A stretch of 6,256 bases of DNA, from assembly GCA_937898205.1 (NCBI GenBank), contig CALEJC010000174.1, positions 1 to 6,256 on the forward strand, read 5' to 3'. A program made the position numbers and the translations under genes. This stretch comes from an uncultured Bacteroidales bacterium. GTDB lineage: Bacteria > Bacteroidota > Bacteroidia > Bacteroidales > UBA932. The first letter of the stretch is position 1. The number at the start of each line of letters is the position of its first letter. The notes below the pieces were generated by a model. The model saw only the letters and a list, made by a program, of their open reading frames with translations, was not told the origin of the DNA and searched no databases. Positions 1 to 6,256 of the stretch are shown piece after piece.

Positions 1-2
1 CC

Positions 3-869
3 CCTGGCCTTGAGAAACCGGTCTTCCCTACTCATTGCCCCGACTGCGGCACTCCTCTGGTCAAAGCCGAAGGCGAAGCCAGATGGTTCTGCCCCAACGA
101 GAGCGGCTGTCCGATGCAGATCAAAGGACGCATCCTGCACTTTGTCGGCAGAAAAGCGATGGATATCCTCTGCGGCGAAGCGGGAGTCGAGCAGTTCTAT
201 GCCGCAGGCCTTGCAAGCAGCCCGGCAGACCTTTACAGCATCAGCAAATTGCAGCTGGTAGCTCTCGAAGGCTGGAAAGAAAAGTCGGCGCAGAACTTCC
301 TGGACAGCCTGGAGAAAAGCAAGACAGTGCCGTTTGAGCGCGTGCTGTATGCGCTCGGCATCAGATATGTCGGAGAGACCACCGCAAAAAGCATCGCCAA
401 GCATTTTGGCGACATCGAGCATATTGCTGCCGCATCCGTCGAAGAGCTCACGCAGGTCGGCGACATCGGCGCAGTGATTGCCGAGAGCGTCTATGCCTAT
501 ATGCATTCGCCTTCAGGCACAGAGCAGATCGAGCGCCTAAGAGCAGCAGGCCTGCAATTTGCAGCAGAAGCAGACCAAGGCCCTAAATCAGACAGCCTGA
601 GCGGACTTAACATCGTCGTTTCCGGCAACTTCAGCATCCCACGCGACAAGATCAAGGATATGATTGCAGCCCATGGCGGCAAAGTCAGTTCTTCAATCAG
701 CAGCAAGACAAGTTTTCTGCTTGCGGGAGAGAAGAGCGGCCCGGAGAAGCTCAAGAAGTGTGAGCAACTTGGGATCAGGCTGGTATCAGAAGCCGAATTC
801 ATGTCGATGCTCCCGGGAGAAAAAGCGGCAAGAAAAGAAGAAATAATTGAAGAGTTAACCCTGTTTTAA
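3..869 (+). CDS. ligA: NAD-dependent DNA ligase LigA, C-terminal part (5' truncated by window edge)
   Basis: LigA seals nicks in duplex DNA during replication and repair, using NAD+ to adenylate its active-site lysine. Only the last 288 residues are visible; the adenylation domain with the KxDG lysine and the OB fold lie left of the window. The visible part opens with the four-cysteine zinc finger (HCPDCG at residues 11-16, with C12, C15, C30 and C36 as ligands), so the reading frame runs open from base 3 and the ATG at 114 is internal. A helix-hairpin-helix region follows (about residues 80-190), including the family-typical LGIRYVGE at 118-125. A BRCT domain closes the protein (about 197-270), with GLNIVVSG, the HGGK turn and a final SEAEF segment. 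LigA is usually about 670 residues, so roughly 380 are missing. The stop codon overlaps the next start by one base in TAATG. The family call is secure. Confidence 0.97.
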   Translation, partial: PGLEKPVFPTHCPDCGTPLVKAEGEARWFCPNESGCPMQIKGRILHFVGRKAMDILCGEAGVEQFYAAGLASSPADLYSISKLQLVALEGWKEKSAQNFLDSLEKSKTVPFERVLYALGIRYVGETTAKSIAKHFGDIEHIAAASVEELTQVGDIGAVIAESVYAYMHSPSGTEQIERLRAAGLQFAAEADQGPKSDSLSGLNIVVSGNFSIPRDKIKDMIAAHGGKVSSSISSKTSFLLAGEKSGPEKLKKCEQLGIRLVSEAEFMSMLPGEKAARKEEIIEELTLF

Positions 870-1804
870 TGAAGATAGCCGGCAGCATAACAAGCCTCTT
901 TACGGACAAAATTTGGACTATTGACATCAGCCAATACTCCAAAGGATATGCCCGTATCGTGCGTTTTGTCAAGCTCTTGCGCATCACGATTGACAGCTTT
1001 GCCCAAAACAGGATGGGTTTCCAATGTGTGGCACTCAGCTACTTCATCACTCTGGCGCTCATCCCCTTTATCGCATTTCTTTTTGCCGTAACCGACGGTC
1101 TGGGACTATCTGCGTGGATCTTTGATATGCTCCACGGAGTGTTTCCAAACAACCCTGAGTTTATCAACATAGTGATGGACAGGGCGACAGCCATCCTCCA
1201 GAGCGCCAAGGGAGGCGGACTCGGACTCATCTCCGCACTCACATTCCTCTCGACCGTGTTCTGGATGATGTTTCAGGTAGAAAGAGTATTCAACAACGTG
1301 TGGGGCATCCGCAAGATACCTCGCAAGCTCTACAAGAGGTTTGGATACTACCTGATCATCCTCATCCTTCTGCCGTTTATCCTTGTATTGTTTGGTGCCG
1401 GCATCACCTACAGGTCCAACATCACCAATCTGATTGGCATCGACCTTTCTGATGCAAGCTGGATATCCAAATTCATAGGATATATCTCATTTTATGTCGT
1501 GTCTGTATTTACCCTTTCCGCAATGTATACCTTTATCCCTGCGGCAAAGGTCAGATATAAGTTTGCATTGAAATCTGCTGCAGTTGCTGCCCTGGTATTT
1601 GTAGTCTTCCAGTACCTATATCTTGAGACTCAGGTATTTGTGGGCAGGATCAACAGCGTCTATGGAGTGATCGCAGCCATCCCGCTCTTCCTCATCTGGT
1701 TGAACTACAGCTGGCAGATCATCATCTATGGCGCACAATTGACCTACGGATACCACAACCTGGACCGATATAACATCCCTGATTGGGACAAGGAGGAGAA
1801 ATAA
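869..1804 (+). CDS. YihY/BrkB-family inner-membrane protein
   Basis: This 311-residue integral membrane protein belongs to the YihY/BrkB family (Virul_fac_BrkB). Old annotations call members 'ribonuclease BN', now regarded as wrong; their molecular function is unsettled. After a cytoplasmic N-terminus of about 50 residues, hydrophobic segments fall near residues 54-76, 117-137, 158-180, 203-222, 234-251 and 263-290, giving the six helices usual for the family. Family marks include FQCVALSYF at the first helix, FNNVWGI at 141-147 after the second, and the last-helix block from YGVIAAIP (265-272) through LIWLNY to YGAQLTYG (287-294). The ATG is the second half of a TAATG overlap with the ligA stop, which suggests translational coupling; there is no well-placed Shine-Dalgarno. 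The stop overlaps the RSH start in the same way. The family is secure, the function is not known. Confidence 0.93.
   Translation: MKIAGSITSLFTDKIWTIDISQYSKGYARIVRFVKLLRITIDSFAQNRMGFQCVALSYFITLALIPFIAFLFAVTDGLGLSAWIFDMLHGVFPNNPEFINIVMDRATAILQSAKGGGLGLISALTFLSTVFWMMFQVERVFNNVWGIRKIPRKLYKRFGYYLIILILLPFILVLFGAGITYRSNITNLIGIDLSDASWISKFIGYISFYVVSVFTLSAMYTFIPAAKVRYKFALKSAAVAALVFVVFQYLYLETQVFVGRINSVYGVIAAIPLFLIWLNYSWQIIIYGAQLTYGYHNLDRYNIPDWDKEEK
1791..1796 (+). promoter_or_regulatory. Shine-Dalgarno AGGAGG for the RSH gene
   Basis: AGGAGG lies seven bases before the ATG at 1804, inside the last codons of the YihY-family gene. It favours 1804 over the in-frame TTG at 1783, which would add only seven residues and lies upstream of this site. 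It is the only strong, well-placed Shine-Dalgarno among the five gene starts visible. Because the bases also encode Lys-Glu-Glu at the end of the preceding protein, the match could be a by-product of a charged C-terminus. Confidence 0.55.
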
Positions 1805-3597
1805 TGAGTTTTTCTAAGTTTACAAAAGTTGAAGGACAGATCATCAGAGACAAGTTCTCCGAGCTGATGGCGATTGCCAAGCCACGCTGCCGTAACGATT
1901 ACGAAATCGCTACCATACAGAAGGCTTTTGAGTTTGCCAACGAAGCGCATAAAGACATCCGCAGAAGCTCCGGAGAGCCCTACATCCTACACCCTATCGA
2001 GGTTGCAAAGATCGTGGTCAACAACATAGGTCTCGGATATAAATCCATCTGTGCCGGACTCCTGCACGACGTGTGCGAAGACACAGACTACACGACAGAA
2101 GATGTATCCAGCCTCTTTGGAGAGAAGATCGCGTCATTTGTCGACGGCATGAACAAGATCAAGACTGTGCTTGACAACGAAGACCGCAAGGGCACGACAG
2201 ACAGCCCGGCGAGCATCGAAGCAGAAAACATCAAACGCATCCTCCTTACCCTCAACAACGACTCCCGGATCGTGCTCATCAAACTTGCCGACCGTCTGCA
2301 CAACTGCCGGACCATAGAGACACTTCCGGAACACAAAAAAGACAAAGTCCTGACGGAAACGATGAACATCTTCATCCCTCTTGCCCACAGGCTTGGTCTT
2401 TATGAGATGAAGTCGGAGATGGAAAACATCTGGTTGAAATATAAAAAACCGGAAGATTGGGCTGAAATCTCCGAGCGCATCAAAGGCAATGTGGCTCAAA
2501 GACAAGCAGATATCGACAACTTCATAGCTCCGATCAGTGCCGCTCTCAATGAGGCCGGGTTCAAGTTCAGTATCAAGAAGCGCATCAAGACGCCTTATTC
2601 CATCTGGTATAAGATGCGCACCAAGAATGTACCTTTTGACCAGATATACGACCTCTATGCCGTGAGGATCATCTTTGAGCCCAAGGAAGACAACATCGCT
2701 CAAGAGAGGCAGAATGCCTACATGATCCTGGCGACTCTTCTCTCCCTCTATCGAGACAACTACAGCCGCCGCAGAGACTGGATCTCAAATCCCAAAAACA
2801 CCGGCTACGAAGCACTTCACTGCACTCTCATGAGTCAGGCAGGAGTGTGGATCGAAGTGCAGATCCGTTCCAAGAGGATGGACGAGATTGCAGAAAAAGG
2901 CATCGCGGCTCACTGGTCATACAAGCAAAACGGCTACAGCACCGACAAAGACTCCGAGATGGACAAGTGGCTTGAGCAGGTACAGGATATCCTTCTGAGC
3001 AAGGATGTGAGCTCCCTCGAGCTGCTCGATATGCTGCAAAGCTCTGAGATTGTGGTATTTACCCCTAAGGGCGAGCAGAAGACCATCATCAGCAAAGCCA
3101 CCGCGCTTGATTTTGCCTACCTCATCCACACACACATCGGCCATAGCGCCATCGCAGCCAAGGTCAACATGAAACTCGTGCCGCTCTCCCACCAGCTCAA
3201 GTCCGGCGATCAGGTGGAGATCATTACTGCTGCCAGCGCGAAGCCTAAAGCCGAATGGATGGACTTCCTCCAGACCCGCCAGGCCAAGAGCAAGCTTGCG
3301 GAATATTTCAAGGGCGAGAAGACCGCGCAAAGCAAGGACAGCAAGGAAGACACTCACGCCTTCCCGATTCGCCTTGCGCTCAAGGGAGTAGACCGCATCG
3401 GCCTGCTCAACGACATCACTTCCTACCTCTCGCACACTATGAATATTAACATGCGCAAACTCACTCTATCAACAAATAAAGCTATCTTTGAAGGATTTAT
3501 TGAGTTTGACATGAAGGACAGGAAAAACCTGACCAATGTGCTCAACGGACTTAGAAATATTGACGGCATCCAAGATGTCGAGAGAACAGACATATAG
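1804..3597 (+). CDS. RelA/SpoT homologue (RSH) with shortened C-terminal region
   Basis: RSH enzymes make and/or hydrolyse (p)ppGpp, the stringent-response alarmone, in the cytoplasm. In this 597-residue protein the HD hydrolase comes first: RRSSGEPYILHP ends with H63-P64, HDVCED gives H88, D89, E92 and D93, and KLADRLHN gives D163 and N167, so the hydrolase metal site looks complete. The synthetase follows: R260, K262 and K270 in the RxK...YSIWYKM segment, D283 in YDLYAVR, RRRD at 322-325 (basic, as in bifunctional enzymes rather than the acidic ExDD of RelA), Y335 and H339 in GYEALH, E351 in EVQIR and AAHW at 368-371. A TGS domain spans about 415-476 and an ACT domain about 520-597. The roughly 200-residue helical and zinc-finger section normally between them is reduced to about 45 residues, against a usual length of 700-750. 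The asparagine before GY is threonine (T333). It is probably hydrolase-competent; synthetase activity is plausible but less certain. The 1804 start is supported by TAATG coupling and an AGGAGG site. Confidence 0.95.
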   Translation: MSFSKFTKVEGQIIRDKFSELMAIAKPRCRNDYEIATIQKAFEFANEAHKDIRRSSGEPYILHPIEVAKIVVNNIGLGYKSICAGLLHDVCEDTDYTTEDVSSLFGEKIASFVDGMNKIKTVLDNEDRKGTTDSPASIEAENIKRILLTLNNDSRIVLIKLADRLHNCRTIETLPEHKKDKVLTETMNIFIPLAHRLGLYEMKSEMENIWLKYKKPEDWAEISERIKGNVAQRQADIDNFIAPISAALNEAGFKFSIKKRIKTPYSIWYKMRTKNVPFDQIYDLYAVRIIFEPKEDNIAQERQNAYMILATLLSLYRDNYSRRRDWISNPKNTGYEALHCTLMSQAGVWIEVQIRSKRMDEIAEKGIAAHWSYKQNGYSTDKDSEMDKWLEQVQDILLSKDVSSLELLDMLQSSEIVVFTPKGEQKTIISKATALDFAYLIHTHIGHSAIAAKVNMKLVPLSHQLKSGDQVEIITAASAKPKAEWMDFLQTRQAKSKLAEYFKGEKTAQSKDSKEDTHAFPIRLALKGVDRIGLLNDITSYLSHTMNINMRKLTLSTNKAIFEGFIEFDMKDRKNLTNVLNGLRNIDGIQDVERTDI

Positions 3598-3600
3598 AAT

Positions 3601-5391
3601 ATGAGAAGATTTCTTCCACTGATCATTGCAGTTGCTGCCACCTTCCTGCCTATGTTGCTCATACACTCCTGTGCCAACACAACAGAGGCTCCTTCCGGTG
3701 GCGACAAAGACACCATACCTCCATATATCATTGACATCAAGCCGCTTCCGGGCGCAACAATGGTCCCTGTCAAGGATGCAAAGTTTGAGTTTACCTTCAA
3801 CGAGTATGTCACTCTGAAGACGGCAAGCAACGTATTCCTCTCCCCTCCTCAGCAGAAACCTCCTAAGGCCAGGATGAGAGGCAAGGATCTGGTGGTGACA
3901 TTTGAAGAAGATCTGAAGCCCAACACCACCTACACCCTCTCCTTCACCGACGCGATAGCAGATGCCAACGAAGGCAATATGTTTGCAGGCTATACCTATG
4001 TATTCTCGACCGGAGAGAGGATAGACTCAATGATGCTCACCGGCACCATCCTCGACTGCAACACACTTGCCCCGATCAAAGGTGCCACAGTGCTCCTGCA
4101 CAAGAGTCAGCGGGACTCGGCAGTCTATGACACAAAACCTTATGCCGCAGCAAAGACAGATGACTGGGGTTTCTTTGTACTGCCATTCATCCAGGACACG
4201 CTTTATAGGATCTATGCCATCAAGGACGGCAACAATAATAACATCCTGGAGCCCGACTCGGAGCTTGTCGGATTTATTGACTCGCTCATCAGACCTGTCC
4301 AGGTCGCTCACGACACAGTCAAGGAGATGCTCAAATATGATATGCTTGACACGCTCAGATGCCTTGAGCGCAATAGCGAATATGAGCTTGTGCTCTTCAA
4401 GGAAGTGCCATCCAAGCAGCTGATTATGAATAAAGAGCGCCTGAGCGAGAGAGCGGCCTACATCACTTTTGCAGCTCAAGACGCAATCGTGGACAAGATT
4501 GAGGTCCAAGGATACAGAGACAATCAGATCATCACTCAATTTAACCTTGAGAGAGATAGTTTGGAGTTATGGCTCAACAGCAGAAGACCTTTCCCTGACA
4601 CGATGAAGTTCAGCATAGACTATCACAAGACAGACTCATCGGGTGTGCTCTCTCCGACTACAGAGAAGTTCAACCTCAGCCTTGCCAATAACAAGAGGAC
4701 TTTCTCCAAGAAATCCAGAAGGGATATCAAAAAAGGCGATACAACCTGCGTCATAACCCTCACAGCAGACCCTAAGACCGTAGAGCAAAACGGCTTCATC
4801 GCAGAGTTTAACTTGCCTATCATCTATGAGAGCTTTGACCGGATGAAGCTCATCTCAGTCAATCCTCGTCAGGTCGAAGAAGAAGTCAAGACCACCGTTG
4901 AGAGGGACAGTCTCAACCTGAGAAGATACATAATCAAGCCGCAGACTCCGATGCAGACGGGCTATGAGTACACACTCAAGATCCCACACAGAGGATTTAG
5001 AGACATCAACGGACACTACAACGACAGCCTTGAGGTTAAGTGCAGTCTTCCTACAGATGACAAACTGAGTACCTTAAATGCCGAAGTCGTGGGAGTAGAC
5101 AGGAAAATCATCGTCGATCTGCTTCCGGGAGAAAAAGCTGAAGCTGTCCGCTCCTACGTGATTGACAAAGACCAGACATTGAAGTTCCCATACCTCTCGG
5201 CAGGCAAATACCGCATCCGCATCACAGAGGACAAGAACCGCAACTCTTTGGTGGATACAGGCTCGCTCCTTCAGCACAGGCAGCCCGAAAGAGTGAAGTT
5301 CTATGAGATCGAAGGTGAGAGGACCTTTGAGATCCCGACAGGATCCGAACTCACACAGACAATAGACATCAGCACCATCTTTACAGACTGA
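3601..5391 (+). CDS. Ig-like domain lipoprotein (Big_5 type)
   Basis: This 596-residue envelope lipoprotein is of a kind common in Bacteroidota; no molecular function is established that I know of. Residues 1-23 are a signal peptide with two arginines and a long hydrophobic core, ending in the lipobox IHSC with C24 as the lipidated residue. The mature protein begins ANTTEAPSGGDKDTIPP, close to the usual start of this family. A Big_5 Ig-like domain (about 38-140) has the typical LKPNTTYTLSF and YVFSTG strands. A carboxypeptidase-regulatory-like beta-sandwich follows (about 143-235) and holds a DxNxN loop at D209-N213 with D219. A second Ig-like repeat is likely at about 378-484 (GYEYTLKIP), and the C-terminal sandwich carries another DxNxNxxxDxG loop at D544-G554. 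It starts three bases after the RSH stop with no Shine-Dalgarno. I see no clear acidic surface-export signal after C24, so a periplasm-facing position is likelier than surface display. Confidence 0.9.
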   Translation: MRRFLPLIIAVAATFLPMLLIHSCANTTEAPSGGDKDTIPPYIIDIKPLPGATMVPVKDAKFEFTFNEYVTLKTASNVFLSPPQQKPPKARMRGKDLVVTFEEDLKPNTTYTLSFTDAIADANEGNMFAGYTYVFSTGERIDSMMLTGTILDCNTLAPIKGATVLLHKSQRDSAVYDTKPYAAAKTDDWGFFVLPFIQDTLYRIYAIKDGNNNNILEPDSELVGFIDSLIRPVQVAHDTVKEMLKYDMLDTLRCLERNSEYELVLFKEVPSKQLIMNKERLSERAAYITFAAQDAIVDKIEVQGYRDNQIITQFNLERDSLELWLNSRRPFPDTMKFSIDYHKTDSSGVLSPTTEKFNLSLANNKRTFSKKSRRDIKKGDTTCVITLTADPKTVEQNGFIAEFNLPIIYESFDRMKLISVNPRQVEEEVKTTVERDSLNLRRYIIKPQTPMQTGYEYTLKIPHRGFRDINGHYNDSLEVKCSLPTDDKLSTLNAEVVGVDRKIIVDLLPGEKAEAVRSYVIDKDQTLKFPYLSAGKYRIRITEDKNRNSLVDTGSLLQHRQPERVKFYEIEGERTFEIPTGSELTQTIDISTIFTD

Positions 5392-5395
5392 TAAT

Positions 5396-6211
5396 ATGAA
5401 AAGATATATCATCGCAATCATACTTTGCATCGCCGCATCACAGACCTCACACGCTCAAGACCAAGAGATTGTGAGTCAGAGCGATGCAGCGTTTTTTGAG
5501 GAAGAGAAGAAGGAGCTCATCAACGACTACAGCATGATTGGCGCCAACTACGGGGTCACATTTACCAACATGATGTTTAACCCGGCCAAGTACAACAAGG
5601 AAACTCTCATGTATGCCCACTACGCATCCATCACCTATACCAAATACTGCAAGATGTTTGGAAGCATTCCTCTTTTCGGTGTCGTGCTTGGCATAGCCAC
5701 AGGCGATGAGGGCTTTTCTTTTAAGCCGGATCTGGAGACCGGAGAGCCGGGAGGTCTTGTCGATGGAGCCACAAGGGCAAGAATCAAGGTAATCGAAATC
5801 CCGGCGATGGCTCAGATCCACATGGATGTCGAGCCTGTCAAAGTAATGATCAATGTGGGTGTCTACGGCGGACTGAGACAGTCCATCACCCGTGAGGGCC
5901 CGGGCGTCACGGATGAGTATAGAAACAGCTTCAAGCCCTATGAAAACCGTTGGGACTACGGTCTTCAAGGAGGAGGAGGCATCGCGATCATGCTCGATCC
6001 TATCGAGATCCACTTCAACTGTCTGGCAAGATGGTCTTGGAACAGCCTTTATCAGCCTGATTATGCCAGCAAATATTACTACAACTACGCCTATCCTCTT
6101 GATATAATGGCCACTGTGGGCATCCACTTCCAGCTCACAAAACGCTACGGCAAGACCAGGAAGGCAATCCGTCAGGAAGCATATGATATAGTCTATGGAA
6201 ACAAAGAATAG
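5396..6211 (+). CDS. Outer-membrane beta-barrel protein, 'porin family' type
   Basis: This 271-residue protein has a clear Sec signal peptide: MKR, a hydrophobic core IIAIILCIAA, and cleavage expected after SHA (residues 18-20), leaving Gln as the first mature residue. The acidic, lysine-rich stretch at 34-44 probably lies in the periplasm. From about residue 48 alternating strands rich in Gly and aromatic residues appear: GANYGVTF, YASITYTKY, the conserved-looking VIEIPAMAQIHMD (132-144), MINVGVYGGL, WDYGLQGGGGIAIML, IEIHFNCLARWSW, and a final MATVGIHFQL (238-247). This matches the eight-to-ten-strand barrels of the PF13568-like group. A basic tail follows the last strand, so the protein does not end in the aromatic residue typical of proteobacterial barrels. 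A tyrosine cluster YYYNYAYP lies at 227-234. It starts four bases after the lipoprotein gene with no Shine-Dalgarno. The cargo or ligand is unknown. Confidence 0.86.
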   Translation: MKRYIIAIILCIAASQTSHAQDQEIVSQSDAAFFEEEKKELINDYSMIGANYGVTFTNMMFNPAKYNKETLMYAHYASITYTKYCKMFGSIPLFGVVLGIATGDEGFSFKPDLETGEPGGLVDGATRARIKVIEIPAMAQIHMDVEPVKVMINVGVYGGLRQSITREGPGVTDEYRNSFKPYENRWDYGLQGGGGIAIMLDPIEIHFNCLARWSWNSLYQPDYASKYYYNYAYPLDIMATVGIHFQLTKRYGKTRKAIRQEAYDIVYGNKE

Positions 6212-6256
6212 AATCATCACCCGCACCGTCAAGATCGGAAAGGACCTGTTGATGGG
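6195..6256 (+). CDS. ispG: Start of a gene cut by the right edge, possibly ispG
   Basis: An ATG at 6195 opens a frame with no stop up to the window end, giving 20 codons and two bases. The frame is closed just upstream by a TAG at 6189-6191, and the other two forward frames give no better start, so this is the natural next gene. It overlaps the end of the barrel gene by 17 bases in a different frame. The peptide METKNRIITRTVKIGKDLLM followed by Gly resembles the N-terminus of 4-hydroxy-3-methylbut-2-enyl-diphosphate synthase, where a TRxVKVG segment is followed by a Gly-rich turn and then PIxVQSMT. IspG carries out the sixth step of the MEP isoprenoid pathway with a 4Fe-4S cluster. So short a piece makes the identity tentative; the presence of a gene start is more certain than its name. 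Confidence 0.45.
   Translation, partial: METKNRIITRTVKIGKDLLM

Noticed and set aside
114..869. Start of an independent gene at the ATG at 114
   Set aside because: The frame is open to the window edge and the residues before this Met hold the LigA zinc-finger cysteines, so it is an internal methionine.
1783..1803. A TTG start for the RSH gene seven codons upstream
   Set aside because: It would sit before the AGGAGG site and overlap the upstream gene further; the ATG at 1804 has good Shine-Dalgarno spacing and the same TAATG coupling as the previous junction.
869..1804. Ribonuclease BN annotation for the membrane protein
   Set aside because: The name comes from an early misassignment of the YihY family; the protein is a six-helix membrane protein with no nuclease motif.
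2134..2703. A 189-codon - strand open frame inside the RSH gene, and a similar one at 2917-3435
   Set aside because: Both are in register with the RSH codons and run opposite conserved enzymatic domains; no independent sign of coding.
3598..3600. Terminator or promoter between the RSH and lipoprotein genes, or at the gap 5392-5395
   Set aside because: The gaps are three and four bases, too short for either, and I saw no hairpin followed by a T run near any junction.
4027..4539. A 170-codon - strand open frame inside the lipoprotein gene
   Set aside because: Same in-register antisense effect of rare TTA, CTA and TCA codons; no domain, and the sense protein is clearly real.
5447..6232. A 261-codon open frame on the - strand opposite the barrel gene
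   Set aside because: Its codons are in exact register with the sense codons, so its stops would require sense TTA, CTA or TCA, which this gene hardly uses. The product has no recognisable family and the sense gene has a signal peptide and barrel strands.

Overview
The window looks like ordinary chromosomal DNA from a member of the Bacteroidota, most likely Bacteroidales. The evidence is the style of its envelope genes: a lipoprotein with Ig-like folds whose mature start is typical of that phylum, a small 'porin family' outer-membrane barrel with an AQ-type signal cleavage site, and an almost complete lack of Shine-Dalgarno sequences. G+C is about balanced by eye. I see no mobile element, RNA gene, CRISPR array or terminator.

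All genes lie on the + strand and are packed end to end: (1) the C-terminal part of NAD-dependent DNA ligase LigA (zinc finger, helix-hairpin-helix and BRCT regions), cut by the left edge; (2) a six-helix YihY/BrkB-family inner-membrane protein; (3) a RelA/SpoT homologue (RSH) with HD hydrolase, synthetase, TGS and ACT domains but almost no linker between TGS and ACT; (4) a 596-residue Ig-like-domain lipoprotein; (5) a 271-residue outer-membrane beta-barrel protein; (6) the first 20 codons of another gene, possibly ispG, cut by the right edge. The junctions are a 1-base TAATG overlap, a second TAATG overlap, a 3-base gap, a 4-base gap and a 17-base overlap. No stretch exceeds a few bases without coding, so the set is probably one transcript whose promoter lies left of the window.

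The genes do not form an obvious single pathway. The order is DNA replication and repair, an inner-membrane protein of unknown function, alarmone metabolism, two envelope proteins, then possibly isoprenoid synthesis. The lipoprotein and barrel may work together at the cell envelope, but this rests only on adjacency. The most notable item is the RSH: its hydrolase site looks intact, its synthetase site keeps the main catalytic residues but diverges around them, and its regulatory C-terminus is strongly shortened. I see no convincing undescribed multi-gene system here.
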